Shown: in pieces, positions 26,629 through 35,865 of the stretch
Numbering within the stretch: position 1 is the first letter of the stretch
Layout: each line of letters opens with the position of its first letter
Source: Xanthomonas sp. NCPPB 1128
Lineage (GTDB): Bacteria; Pseudomonadota; Gammaproteobacteria; Xanthomonadales; Xanthomonadaceae
NCBI RefSeq assembly: GCF_001043115.1
Contig: NZ_LFME01000039.1
Coordinates: 1-41,925, forward strand
Reading direction: 5' to 3'
DNA: 41,925 nucleotides
The notes under the pieces: generated by a model
The model's database searches: none
What the model saw: the letters and a program-made list of their open reading frames with translations, nothing else
What the model was told of the DNA's origin: nothing
Made by a program: the position numbers and the translations under genes

Positions 26629-27621
26629 ATGCAGAAGCACACGTCGGGAATGCGAGCGCTGGGAATCGTGGCACTGCTGGGCATGGCGCTGGCCGCCTGT
26701 TCCGGCGGCGGCAAGGACGCGAACACGGCGCCCGGGCAACTGACCGTCGGCTTCAGCCAGGTCGGCGCCGAGAGCGAATGGCGCACCGCCAACACCGCCT
26801 CGATCAAGCAGGCCGTCGCCGATGCCGGCATGAAGCTGAAGTTCTCCGACGCGCAGCAGAAGCAGGAGAACCAGATCAAGGCGCTGCGCTCGTTCATCGC
26901 CCAGCGCGTGGACGTGATCGCGTTTTCGCCGGTGGTGGAGTCGGGTTGGGAAACCGTGCTGCGCGAGGCCAAGGCCGCGCAGATCCCGGTGGTGCTCACC
27001 GACCGCGCGGTGAAGGTGTCCGACGACAGCCTCTACGTCACCCTGATCGGCTCGGATTTCGTCGAGGAAGGGCGCAAGGCGGCGCGCTGGCTGGTCGAGC
27101 GCTCGCCGCTGAAGGACGGCGACAAGCCGGTGCGCATCGTCGAGTTGCAGGGCACTGTCGGCTCGGCGCCGGCGATCGACCGCATGCAGGGCTTCAAGGA
27201 AATCCTCGCCACGCACCCGCGCTTCCAGATCGTGCGCTCGCAGAGCGGCGACTTCACCCGCGCCAAGGGCAAGGAAGTGATGGAGGCGTTCCTGAAAGCG
27301 GAAGGGCGCAACATCGACGTGCTCTACGCGCACAACGACGACATGGCGATCGGTGCGATCCAGGCGATCGAGGAAGCCGGCCTGAAGCCCGGCAAGGACA
27401 TCCTGGTGATCTCGGTGGACGGGGTGAAGGGCGCGTTCGAGGCGATGCAGGCCGGCAAGCTCAACGTCACCGTCGAATGCAATCCGCTGCTTGGCCCGCA
27501 ACTGGTGCAGGCCATCCGCGACCTCAAGGCCGGCAAGCCGCTGCCCAAGCGCATCGTGGTGGAGGAGTCGGTGTACACCCAGGACCAGGCCGCGGCCGAA
27601 CTGCCCAAGCGCAAGTACTGA
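26629..27621 (+). CDS. YtfQ-like furanose-binding lipoprotein
   Basis: A 330-residue periplasmic-binding protein, very like E. coli YtfQ (galactofuranose binder). Shared blocks are VGFSQVGAESEWR, QQKQENQIKALRSFIAQ, ELQGTVGSAPAIDR, IVRSQSGDFTRAKGKEVMEAF, and YAHNDDMAIGAIQAIEEAG with LKPGKDILVISVDGV. Unlike the soluble E. coli protein it ends its signal in LAAC (Cys24), so it should be lipid-anchored. It delivers a furanose sugar to the following ATPase and permeases. A GAGGAGGGG Shine-Dalgarno precedes ATG 26629. Confidence 0.93.
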   Translation: MQKHTSGMRALGIVALLGMALAACSGGGKDANTAPGQLTVGFSQVGAESEWRTANTASIKQAVADAGMKLKFSDAQQKQENQIKALRSFIAQRVDVIAFSPVVESGWETVLREAKAAQIPVVLTDRAVKVSDDSLYVTLIGSDFVEEGRKAARWLVERSPLKDGDKPVRIVELQGTVGSAPAIDRMQGFKEILATHPRFQIVRSQSGDFTRAKGKEVMEAFLKAEGRNIDVLYAHNDDMAIGAIQAIEEAGLKPGKDILVISVDGVKGAFEAMQAGKLNVTVECNPLLGPQLVQAIRDLKAGKPLPKRIVVEESVYTQDQAAAELPKRKY

Positions 27622-27631
27622 GGGCGCGCAC

Positions 27632-29143
27632 ATGCATCCGCTGGTGCTGGAGGCGCAGGGACTGAGCAAGGCCTACGCTGGCGTGGCCGCGCTGGAGGAG
27701 GTGGCGCTGCGCCTGCGCGGCGGCGAGATCCACGCGCTGATGGGCCAGAACGGCGCTGGCAAGTCGACCCTGATCAAGCTGCTGACCGGCGTGACCGCCG
27801 CCGACGCCGGACGCATCGTGCTGGACGGCGCGGTCGTCGCGCCGGCCTCGCCGCAGCAGGCGCAACGGCTCGGCATCAGCACCGTGTACCAGGAAGTGAA
27901 CCTGTGCCCGAACCTGTCGGTGGCCGAGAACCTGTTCGCCGGCCGCTACCCGCTGCGCGGCTGGCCGCGGCGCATCGACTGGCGCCGGGTCGAACGCGAG
28001 GCCGAGGCAGGCTTGCAGCGCCTGGGCATCGCCATCGACGTGCGTCGCGCGCTGGGCGCCTATCCGGTGGCGGTGCAGCAGATGGTGGCGATCGCGCGTG
28101 CGGTCGGCGTATCGGCGCGGGTGCTGATCCTCGACGAGCCCACCTCCAGCCTCGATGAAGGCGAGGTGGCCGAGTTGTTCCGGGTGATGCGCACGCTGCG
28201 CGAGACCGGCATGGCGATCCTGTTCGTCACCCACTTCCTCGATCAGGTGTACGCAGTGGCCGACCGCATCAGCGTATTGCGCAACGGCCGCCTGGTCGGC
28301 GAGTACACCCCCGACGCGCTGCCCGCACCGCAACTGGTCGCGGCGATGGTCGGGCGCGCGCTCGACCCGGCCAGCGCCGCGGCCGCCACGGTGCGCGCCG
28401 CGGCGCCCGAGGACGCGGCGCCGCTGCTGCAGGCGCAGGGCCTGGGCCGGCGCGGCCAGTTGCAGCCGATCGACCTGCAACTGCGCCGCGGCCAGGTGCT
28501 GGGCCTGGCCGGCCTGCTCGGCGCCGGCCGCGCCGAACTGGCGCGGCTGTTGTTCGGGCTGGACCGCGCCGATTGCGGACGCGTTGCGATCGACGGCCGC
28601 GCCGTGGCCTTGCGCGGCCCGCCCGATGCGATCCGCCACGGCCTGGCGCTGTGCCCGGAAGAGCGCAAGACCGAGGGCATCGTCGCCGAGCTGTCGGTGC
28701 GCGAGAACATCGTGCTGGCCTTGCAGGCGCGCATGGGCCTGCGCCGGTTCCTGGCGCCGGCCGAGCAGCTGCGCATCGCGCAGGGCTATGTGGACGTGCT
28801 GGGCATCAAGACCGCCAGCCTGGAGACGCCGGTGGGGCTGCTGTCCGGCGGCAACCAGCAGAAGGTGGTGCTGGCGCGCTGGCTGGCGACGCGGCCGCGG
28901 CTGCTGATCCTCGACGAACCCACCCGCGGCATCGACATCGCCGCGAAGCAGGACATCATGACCCGGATCCTGGCGCTGGCCCGCGAGGGGATGGCGGTGC
29001 TGTTCATCTCCGCCGAGGTCGCCGAACTCGCGCGCATCGCCGACCGCATCGCGGTGCTGCGCGAACGCCGCCTGGTCGGCGAACTGCCCGGCGGCTGCGG
29101 CGAGCGCGCGATCTTCGAGCTGATCGCCGGGAGCGCCGCATGA
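27632..29143 (+). CDS. Sugar ABC transporter ATPase (YtfR-like)
   Basis: A 503-residue tandem ATPase of the carbohydrate-uptake 2 family. The first half has Walker A GQNGAGKST (38-46) and Walker B LILDEPTSSLDE; its signature motif is degenerate (AYPVAVQQMVAIARA). The second half has a degenerate Walker A (GLLGAGRAELARLLFG) and an intact signature (LSGGNQQKVVLARWL) with LILDEPTRGID. The one-good-one-degenerate pattern in each half is normal for RbsA/YtfR proteins. ATG 27632 begins ten bases after the binding-protein stop; its own stop overlaps the next start (ATGA). Confidence 0.94.
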   Translation: MHPLVLEAQGLSKAYAGVAALEEVALRLRGGEIHALMGQNGAGKSTLIKLLTGVTAADAGRIVLDGAVVAPASPQQAQRLGISTVYQEVNLCPNLSVAENLFAGRYPLRGWPRRIDWRRVEREAEAGLQRLGIAIDVRRALGAYPVAVQQMVAIARAVGVSARVLILDEPTSSLDEGEVAELFRVMRTLRETGMAILFVTHFLDQVYAVADRISVLRNGRLVGEYTPDALPAPQLVAAMVGRALDPASAAAATVRAAAPEDAAPLLQAQGLGRRGQLQPIDLQLRRGQVLGLAGLLGAGRAELARLLFGLDRADCGRVAIDGRAVALRGPPDAIRHGLALCPEERKTEGIVAELSVRENIVLALQARMGLRRFLAPAEQLRIAQGYVDVLGIKTASLETPVGLLSGGNQQKVVLARWLATRPRLLILDEPTRGIDIAAKQDIMTRILALAREGMAVLFISAEVAELARIADRIAVLRERRLVGELPGGCGERAIFELIAGSAA

Positions 29144-30195
29144 GCGCCGCCGCCGCGCCCGATACGACCGCGCCGCGCTGGCCGGCGCGGCTGCGCGCGC
29201 ATCCGCTGTTCTGGCCGCTGGCGACACTGGCCGCACTGCTGCTCGGCAATGGCGTGTTTGACCCCGGCTTCCTGAGCCTGCAATGGCGCGACGGCCACCT
29301 GTACGGCAGCCTGGTCGACATCGGCAACCGCGCCGCGCCGCTGGCGCTGGTGGCGATGGGCATGACCCTGGTGATCGCGGTGCGCGGCCTGGACATCTCG
29401 GTCGGTGCGGTGGTGGCGATCGCCGCGACGGTGGCCGCATGGATGATCGGCGGCGGCGAACACAGCCGCTTCCCGCTGTGGGCGGTGCTGCTGGCGCCGC
29501 TGCTGGTGGCGGCGCTGTGCGGGCTGTGGAACGGCCTGCTGGTGGTCAAGGTCGGCATGCAGCCGATCATCGCCACGCTGATCCTGATGGTGGCCGGGCG
29601 CGGCATCGCGCAATTGATCGGCGACGGGCAGATCCTGACCATCTACTACCCGCCGTATTTCTACCTCGGCAACGGCTTCCTGCTCGGCCTGCCGTTCGCC
29701 TTGTTCGTGGTCGCGACGGTGTTCGTGGCGTTGCAACTGCTGCTGGGGCGCACCGCGCTTGGCCTGTTCGTGCGCGCCATCGGCCACAACCCGCGCGCGG
29801 CGCGGGTGGCGGGCGTGCGTGCGCGGCTGATCGCGGTGCTGCTGTACGTGTTCTGCGCGTTCAGCGCCGGCCTCGCCGGGTTGCTGATCAGCTCCAACGT
29901 CAAGAGCGCCGACGCCAACAACGCCGGGCAGTTGATGGAACTCGACGCGATCCTCGCGGTCACCCTCGGCGGCACCCTGCTCGACGCCGGCCGCTTCAGC
30001 CTGGCCGGCAGCGTGATCGGCGCGCTGATCATCCAGACCCTGACCGCGACCATCTACGCCTTCGGCGTGCCGGCGCAGGTCACCATGCTGATCAAGGCGT
30101 TGCTGGTGTTCGCGGTGATGCTGCTGCAATCGCCGATCTTCCGCGCCCACCTGCGCGGCTGGATCCGGCGGCCGCCGCCTCAGGTGCGGCCATGA
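29140..30195 (+). CDS. Sugar ABC transporter permease (YtfT-like)
   Basis: A 351-residue inner-membrane permease with about eight to ten helices. Conserved features of the family are GMTLVIAVRGLDISVGAVVAI, GRTALGLFVRAIGHNPRAARVAG (the cytoplasmic coupling loop) and LDAILAVTLGGTLLDAG. Start overlaps the ATPase stop by four bases and its stop overlaps the next permease. Confidence 0.93.
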   Translation: MSAAAAPDTTAPRWPARLRAHPLFWPLATLAALLLGNGVFDPGFLSLQWRDGHLYGSLVDIGNRAAPLALVAMGMTLVIAVRGLDISVGAVVAIAATVAAWMIGGGEHSRFPLWAVLLAPLLVAALCGLWNGLLVVKVGMQPIIATLILMVAGRGIAQLIGDGQILTIYYPPYFYLGNGFLLGLPFALFVVATVFVALQLLLGRTALGLFVRAIGHNPRAARVAGVRARLIAVLLYVFCAFSAGLAGLLISSNVKSADANNAGQLMELDAILAVTLGGTLLDAGRFSLAGSVIGALIIQTLTATIYAFGVPAQVTMLIKALLVFAVMLLQSPIFRAHLRGWIRRPPPQVRP

Positions 30196-31217
30196 GTGCG
30201 GCGGCTCCACGCCCGGCGGTGTCCGGCCTGCGCAAGGCGACAGGGATGCTGCAGGGCGCGCGCCTGCCGTTGGCGATCACCGTGGCGCTGTTCGTGGCCA
30301 TGCTCGCGGCCGGCGGCGTGCTCTACGACGGCTTCCTGGCGCCGCAGGTGCTGGCCAATCTGCTGATCGACAATGCCTTTCTGTGCATCGCCGCGGTTGG
30401 CATGAGCCTGGTGATCCTCAGCGGCGGCATCGACCTGTCGGTGGGCGCGGTGCTGGCCTTCAGCACAGTGCTGTCGGCGTCGCTGGTCGAGCGCCATGGC
30501 TGGTCGCCGCTGGCGGCGATCCCGCTGGTGCTGCTGCTCGGCAGCGTCTTCGGTGCCGGTATGGGCCTGCTGATCCAGCGCTACCGCCTGCAACCGTTCG
30601 TGGTCACCCTGGCCGGCATGTTCCTGGCGCGCGGCGCCAGTTACCTGATCAGCGTCGATTCGATCCCCATCACCGACCCGCTGTACACCGCGATCGCGCA
30701 GGCGCGGCTGCCGCTCGGCGGCGGCGCGTCGCTGTCGGTCGGCGCGCTGATCGCGCTGGCGATGGTGGCGCTGGGCATGTGGCTGACCCAGTGCACCCGC
30801 TTCGGCCGCTGCGTGTACGCGCTGGGCGGCAGCGAGGCTTCGGCGCGGTTGATGGGCCTGCCGGTGGAGGCGACGCAGGTGCGCGTCTACGCCTTCAGCG
30901 GCTTCTGCTCGGCGCTGGCCGGGGTGGTGTGCACGTTCTACATGCTGTCCGGCTACAGCCTGCACGCGCAGGGGCTGGAGCTGGATGCCATCGCCGCGGT
31001 GGTGATCGGCGGCACGCTGCTTGCTGGCGGCAGCGGCTACGTGATCGGCACCCTGTTCGGCGTGCTGATCCTGGGCGCGATCCAGACCCTGATCGTGTTC
31101 GACGGCACGCTCAGCTCATGGTGGACGCGCATCGTGATCGGCGGTCTGCTGCTGCTGTTCTGCCTGCTGCAGCGGTTGTTGAGCCGGCGCCTGCCGGCGA
31201 TGGATGCGGTTGCCTGA
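30192..31217 (+). CDS. Sugar ABC transporter permease (YjfF-like)
   Basis: A 341-residue second permease of the heterodimeric transporter. Diagnostic segments include GMSLVILSGGIDLSVGAVLAFS, CVYALGGSEASARLMGL (coupling loop) and LDAIAAVVIGGTLLAGG. The E. coli ytf operon likewise has two permease genes, YtfT then YjfF. ATG 30192 overlaps the previous stop by four bases. It ends the transporter operon, 10 bp before a terminator hairpin. Confidence 0.93.
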   Translation: MSAAAPRPAVSGLRKATGMLQGARLPLAITVALFVAMLAAGGVLYDGFLAPQVLANLLIDNAFLCIAAVGMSLVILSGGIDLSVGAVLAFSTVLSASLVERHGWSPLAAIPLVLLLGSVFGAGMGLLIQRYRLQPFVVTLAGMFLARGASYLISVDSIPITDPLYTAIAQARLPLGGGASLSVGALIALAMVALGMWLTQCTRFGRCVYALGGSEASARLMGLPVEATQVRVYAFSGFCSALAGVVCTFYMLSGYSLHAQGLELDAIAAVVIGGTLLAGGSGYVIGTLFGVLILGAIQTLIVFDGTLSSWWTRIVIGGLLLLFCLLQRLLSRRLPAMDAVA

Positions 31218-31226
31218 CGGATGGCA

Positions 31227-31254
31227 GCGCGTGGCGGTGAGCATCGCCACGCGC
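31227..31254. terminator. Hairpin between convergent transporter and glycosidase genes
   Basis: A perfect 10-bp stem, GCGCGTGGCG (31227-31236) and CGCCACGCGC (31245-31254), with an eight-base loop. It lies in the 50 bp between the two convergent genes. No T-run is present. Confidence 0.6.
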
Positions 31255-31267
31255 CACGGCGCGCTCG

Positions 31268-34003
31268 CTAGCGAGGTGCCGATGGCGCCGCATCGGCCTG
31301 CAGCGGGGTGACCGCGATCCAGTCGATGTCCGGTGCATACCGCGAGCGCAGCAGGATGTCCGGTGCACGTTGCGAGATGTAATGGACGCCGTCGGCGTCG
31401 GGGACTTCTTCGCCGGAGATCTGGATGCGATTGCGCCCGGCGTGCAATGCGACCGGCACGCTCAGTTCCCACCAGTTGTTGTGGTGGAAGCTGTGCGGGA
31501 AGGTCGCCAGTATCGGCGGCGCACCGTTGACGCGGATGCGCCCGATGCGCGCCAGCGGATCCGGATTGTAGTGGCTCGCCTTCGACTGCTCGTCGTTGGC
31601 GTAACGCAGGGTCAGCATGTAAGGACCGGCGCGCTCGACCATGACCGCGTCGAAGGTGAGCGTATTGCCGTTGCCGGGTTCGCCACCGATGCCGGTCACC
31701 GCGGCGCCGCCGCTGGCGAGGGTGGCCTGGGTGCGATGCGCGCTGCCGGCGATGTCCGCCTGCTCGGCTTCGTAGCGCGGACCGAGCACGGCGCCGGAGC
31801 CCACCCGCAGGCGATCCAGCAACGGGCGCCCGGCGCTGCCGCCGACCACGATCTTGTTGAGCCCGCCCATCAGGAACACCGCCTGCACGGGAAACTGCAG
31901 TGCTTGGCCGTTGACGGCGACCGACAGCGCGCCGGGCGTGGCCAGATCCACCGACAGCGGCGCCAATCCTTCCTGCGGCGCATACACCCAGAACGTGGCG
32001 GAGGCGCCGGCGGGCAGCGCCACTGCGCCGGCGCCGGAGACGTCGTCGCGGTCATAGCGCGCCTGCGCACCGCCCGCCAGCGTGGCGAGTTCGGCCTCGT
32101 AGACCTGCGTGTCGGCAGCGGGATCGGGCAGCGACAACGTGATGCGATCGATCAGTGCATTGCCGTGAGTGTGTCGGCGGTCATCCGCACTCGCACTCGC
32201 AATGCTGAGCACGTGGCGGCCCGCGGCCAACGCGATGCGCAGGTCGGCGTGATCCCACACCACCGGCTTGTAGCCCAGCGGTAGCATCACCTCGCGTTCG
32301 CTGGCCGCATCCCCGTCGACGCGCACGAAGACATTGGTCGGCCCGAGCGTGGCGACCAGCGGATCCTGGTTGAAACTGTTGGCGAGGATGCGCAGATCGT
32401 ACAGACCGTCCTGTGGCACCTTGATGGCGAAGTCCAGGCGCACGTCGCGCGCGCTGGCGAATCCGCCGACGGCGTAGCGGCCGGAGGTGAAGAAGCGATC
32501 GAGCGCCTGCGGCGAGCCTTCCGGGCCGCGCCGTTCGTAGCCGCTGCCGTGATGCGCGGCGTCCTCTGCTTCGTACCGCTGCTGCCAGCGCAGTGCCGGC
32601 GGTTGTGCAGGGCCGCCGTGCATGCCGGGCATGACCACCAGGCTGTAGGCCGATTCGGCGCTCAGCGTCGGCAACGCGCCGCGGCCGAAGTCCAGATCGA
32701 TGCGGCCCGCGACCACCGGCACCTGCACGTCCGCGATCAGGCGTGGCGCGGCGGCGTCGCCGAGCTGCCCGGTCCAGGGGATTTCGCGCACGACCACGCG
32801 CACCCGCTCGCCGAACGAGGCGTTCGGAATTCGGGTCAACGACAGCGTGGCAGGCCCGCTGCTGCCACCGAACAGGACACGCGCCTGCAGCTGCTGCGGG
32901 TCGAACGCGGCCACCGCCTGCAGGCTGTCGTCCTGCCCGGGATGCGGGGGCGTCACCGCCACGGTGTGCATGCCGCGCATCGCGGCGTAGGCGTTCAGTA
33001 GCCACCACTGGCCGTTGCCGCGATTGGCCTGAACGGCCGAGTCGCTCAGATTGCCGTCGATGTTCCAGTACGCCAGGTCGGCATCGACCTTGGCCGCTTC
33101 GATCGCTGCCGCCCACTGCACGATCTGTCCCGGCACGGAGGTGTGGTAGTTGAACGCGTACTCGTCGATGTTGATCGGCAGGTGCCGGCCGGCCAGCGCT
33201 GTCCCGGCGAAGAGTTCCTGTTCCCAGCCGCGGAAGCGGGCCACGCTGCGCGACAGCGAGGCCGGATCGGTCAGTTCGTGCCAGGTGACCACGTCGGGCA
33301 GGGTGCCCGCGCGCAGCGCATGCTGCAGGAAGCCCTTGTCCTGGTCGAACAGGATGCTGGTGTTGGGGCCGGCGATGCGCGCGTCGGGGAGGATGGCGTG
33401 GATGCGTCGCCACGCACGGTCCCAGGCGTCGAAATAGGCGCTCGGGTCGCTGCGCCAATCCACGCCGTTGCAGCTGTCCGGACCCGCATGCCCCGGCACG
33501 GCGGCCTTGGCGAACATGTTGCCTTCGGGCTCGTTGAACGGCACGAACACCACGTGCTGCCGGTACTGCGCGGGCAGCGCCTTGACCTGTTCGACCTGAC
33601 GCGCGATCTCGTCCAGGTAATGCGCCACGGACTGCGCGCAGTCGCCCTGCGTCCAGCGGTAGGGGAAGCCGCGGTGGATGTCGGTCATGTAGATGTAGGT
33701 CTCGCCCCCGGAGCCGGTGGCGAGCGAACGGATCACTTCCAGCGCATCGGCGCCGGGATGTTGCAGCCCGTCCTGTGCCTTGGTCGCCACACTGCGCAGG
33801 CCCATGCCCTCGACCAGGTTCGGGGACGGCAGGCGCGCGTCGTAGAGGCCGTAGAGACTGCCGGATGCACCGCCATGGAACGGGCCGGTGTCCTGCCCCA
33901 GGTCGACGATGAGGCGATCGGCGGCGATCGCGGTGCCGGTGCAGGCGGCGAGAGAGAGGGACAGCAGCAGCCGCGAGGCCGGGGAACGAACGGATGCGTG
34001 CAT
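31268..34003 (-). CDS. Secreted clan-A-like glycoside hydrolase with three CBM6/35-type modules
   Basis: A 911-residue extracellular protein. The signal segment contains LAAC-T (Cys21), so it could be a lipoprotein, or it could be cut at AIAA. A TIM-barrel-like region follows (about 30-370), with candidate acid/base E158 (FNEPEGNMF) and nucleophile E281 (NIDEYAFNY). A beta-sandwich tail is typical of GH39/GH30-like enzymes. Three carbohydrate-binding modules begin with Y-E-A-E at 477, 635 and 744. It is convergent to the furanose transporter and so may release its substrate. GH39 contains xylosidases and some arabinofuranoside-releasing enzymes, but the exact family is uncertain. Start ATG 34003 lacks a strong Shine-Dalgarno. 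Confidence 0.82.
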   Translation of the reverse strand: MHASVRSPASRLLLSLSLAACTGTAIAADRLIVDLGQDTGPFHGGASGSLYGLYDARLPSPNLVEGMGLRSVATKAQDGLQHPGADALEVIRSLATGSGGETYIYMTDIHRGFPYRWTQGDCAQSVAHYLDEIARQVEQVKALPAQYRQHVVFVPFNEPEGNMFAKAAVPGHAGPDSCNGVDWRSDPSAYFDAWDRAWRRIHAILPDARIAGPNTSILFDQDKGFLQHALRAGTLPDVVTWHELTDPASLSRSVARFRGWEQELFAGTALAGRHLPINIDEYAFNYHTSVPGQIVQWAAAIEAAKVDADLAYWNIDGNLSDSAVQANRGNGQWWLLNAYAAMRGMHTVAVTPPHPGQDDSLQAVAAFDPQQLQARVLFGGSSGPATLSLTRIPNASFGERVRVVVREIPWTGQLGDAAAPRLIADVQVPVVAGRIDLDFGRGALPTLSAESAYSLVVMPGMHGGPAQPPALRWQQRYEAEDAAHHGSGYERRGPEGSPQALDRFFTSGRYAVGGFASARDVRLDFAIKVPQDGLYDLRILANSFNQDPLVATLGPTNVFVRVDGDAASEREVMLPLGYKPVVWDHADLRIALAAGRHVLSIASASADDRRHTHGNALIDRITLSLPDPAADTQVYEAELATLAGGAQARYDRDDVSGAGAVALPAGASATFWVYAPQEGLAPLSVDLATPGALSVAVNGQALQFPVQAVFLMGGLNKIVVGGSAGRPLLDRLRVGSGAVLGPRYEAEQADIAGSAHRTQATLASGGAAVTGIGGEPGNGNTLTFDAVMVERAGPYMLTLRYANDEQSKASHYNPDPLARIGRIRVNGAPPILATFPHSFHHNNWWELSVPVALHAGRNRIQISGEEVPDADGVHYISQRAPDILLRSRYAPDIDWIAVTPLQADAAPSAPR

Positions 34004-34285
34004 GGGCGGGAGGTCGGCAATGGAGCGATGCGTCCGGTGCCCGGCGAACACATGCACGCCAGGCCGTAGCGGGCAGGATAGGGCCGCCGCGCAGCGCCGA
34101 CCAATCACGTAAATCGGCCGTGCGATATCCGAATCGGAATGGGGCGGCGCGCACGTGGAGGACCGCCCACCCTTGATCGGTCGCCTGCTGTCGTCCGCCT
34201 GCAGTGGTTGCCGCCCCGGGGTCTGCACTGGGCGCTCGCGCGGCGGGCCGGCGTAGAATTCGGCAATCGCAACCGGAGCGCCGAC

Positions 34286-34906
34286 ATGCTGACCATCTGG
34301 GGCCGCCACAACTCGAGCAACGTACGCAAGGTGCTGTGGTGCGCCGAGGAAGCCGGGGTGGCGTACCAATCGATCGAGATCGGTGGCGCGTTCGGCGGCA
34401 ACGACGCGCCGGCCTATCGCGCGCTCAATCCCAATGGCCTGGTGCCCGCGATCGAGGACGACGGCCTGGTGCTGTGGGAGTCCAATGCGATCGTGCGTTA
34501 CCTCGCCGCGCGCTACGCACCGGGCACGCTCTATCCGCAGGACCCGGCGTTGCGGGCACAGGGCGACAAGTGGATGGACTGGACCACCTCGCGCTTCGCC
34601 GGCGCCTTCCGCGATCTGTTCTGGGGCGTGCTGCGCACGGCACCGGAACAGCGCGACGCCGCCAGGATCGCCGCCGCGCTGGGTCAATCGGCCGAACTGC
34701 TGCGCACCGCCGATGCCGCGCTGGCGCCGCAGCCGTGGCTGTCGGGCGAGCACTTCGCGATGGGCGACATCCCGCTCGGCAGCTTCGTCTATGCCTGGTT
34801 CGAGATGCCGATCGAACGCCCGGCGCTGCCGCACCTGCACGCCTGGTACCAACGCCTGCAGCAGCGTCCGGCCTACCGCAAGGGCGTGATGACGGCGCTG
34901 ACCTGA
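34286..34906 (+). CDS. Glutathione S-transferase family protein
   Basis: A 206-residue cytosolic GST. The thioredoxin-like N-terminus starts MLTIWGRHNSSNVRKVLW, with SSN as candidate glutathione activation residues. It has the usual NPNGLVPAIEDD and ESNAIVRYLA (glutathione-binding) motifs. The all-helical C-terminal domain is about 85-200. ATG 34286 has GGAG eight bases upstream and a TAGAAT -10-like box (34254-34259); the earlier in-frame ATG at 34139 gives Arg/Pro-rich junk. Function could be detoxification or beta-etherase-like; the sequence does not decide. Confidence 0.92.
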   Translation: MLTIWGRHNSSNVRKVLWCAEEAGVAYQSIEIGGAFGGNDAPAYRALNPNGLVPAIEDDGLVLWESNAIVRYLAARYAPGTLYPQDPALRAQGDKWMDWTTSRFAGAFRDLFWGVLRTAPEQRDAARIAAALGQSAELLRTADAALAPQPWLSGEHFAMGDIPLGSFVYAWFEMPIERPALPHLHAWYQRLQQRPAYRKGVMTALT

Positions 34907-34996
34907 GTGGCATCGCCCGCGGCCGGCGCGTCGTCGCGGCGGCAAGCCGGTGACGCATGCGCGTGCAAACCCCTTGATGGCAAGGAGCCATGACCC

Positions 34997-35716
34997 ATGA
35001 TCGAAACCCCCAGGATCGTGCTCTGCATTCCCGGCCCATGGCCGGATCGATCCGATCTGCTCGCGCGCATCGTCCAGGACAGCGGCGGCTACCTGTTCGC
35101 CGGGCAGGTGCTGATGCACATGGACAGCGGCGAGGCCTGCGAGCTGCAGTACGAGCCGCACGATGCACGCATGGCCGCCGCGTTCGCCGCGGCCGCGCCG
35201 CACTGGCGCGGCTCGGCGGACATGGCGCGCATCGGGACGCATGCGTCGGTCGTCTACCTGATCGGTGCCGGCGGCTCGCGGGTGCGCGCCGAGACGATGA
35301 TGCGCGCGGCTGCGGCGTTGCTGGACGCCGGCGGTCTGGGGGTGAAGGTCGAGAGCAGTGGCGTCGCCCACAGTCCGGCCGACTGGCGGCAGTTGTGCGC
35401 GGACCTGTCGCTAGGCAGCGCCCACCGCGCCTATGTGCTGAACATCACCGGCGAGCAGGTCCATTCCTGCGGCATGCACCAGTTCGGCATGAAGGACGCG
35501 ATCGTCGCGGCGCAGGCAGCATCCGATCCAGTCGGCCTGCTGCACACCTTCACTTCCTACCTGTTCAACGAAGCGCCCGACGTGCGCGAGGGCCATACCT
35601 TCTCGGTCGCGGCAGACGCGCCGCGCTACCGGATCCAGGCCGAGGCCAGCACCCAGTTCCAGCCCGGCGACCTGTTCGCCAATCCCTATGGACTGTGGCG
35701 GCTGACGCCGCTCTGA
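34997..35716 (+). CDS. DUF4261-like protein
   Basis: A 239-residue soluble protein starting IVLCIPGPWPDRSDLL. It contains the late motif HSCGMHQFGMKDAIV (about 155-169), which resembles the C-terminal signature of DUF4261. There is no signal peptide or membrane segment. ATG 34997 is used because AAGGAG (34982-34987) sits nine bases before it; a nearby ATG at 34990 leads into a non-matching frame. Function unknown; relatives are often found beside secreted-effector or immunity-type genes, but nothing here supports that. Confidence 0.75.
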   Translation: MIETPRIVLCIPGPWPDRSDLLARIVQDSGGYLFAGQVLMHMDSGEACELQYEPHDARMAAAFAAAAPHWRGSADMARIGTHASVVYLIGAGGSRVRAETMMRAAAALLDAGGLGVKVESSGVAHSPADWRQLCADLSLGSAHRAYVLNITGEQVHSCGMHQFGMKDAIVAAQAASDPVGLLHTFTSYLFNEAPDVREGHTFSVAADAPRYRIQAEASTQFQPGDLFANPYGLWRLTPL

Positions 35717-35773
35717 CCGCGCGCTTATTCCCGTAGTCGTTTGCAGCGGGCCTGACCTGCGCGTCGTGAGCTG

Positions 35774-35798
35774 CGGCTGCAGTGCCTGCAGCCGTTTT
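35774..35798. terminator. Intrinsic terminator between convergent genes
   Basis: CGGCTGCAG (35774-35782) pairs perfectly with CTGCAGCCG (35786-35794) over a TGC loop, followed by TTTT. It closes the DUF4261-like gene on the plus strand and lies about 70 bp beyond the antiporter's 3' end. Confidence 0.75.
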
Positions 35799-35865
35799 GC
35801 GCAGTGAACCGGGTCTGCGCCGGATGCAGCGCTGCGGCGATGCCGCCGTCGAGCGCCTGCGTGCC

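Noticed and set aside
31268-35371. A 1367-codon minus-strand frame around the glycosidase
   Set aside because: The N-terminal 456 codons lie upstream of the signal peptide and opposite the GST and DUF4261-like genes; the real start is ATG 34003.
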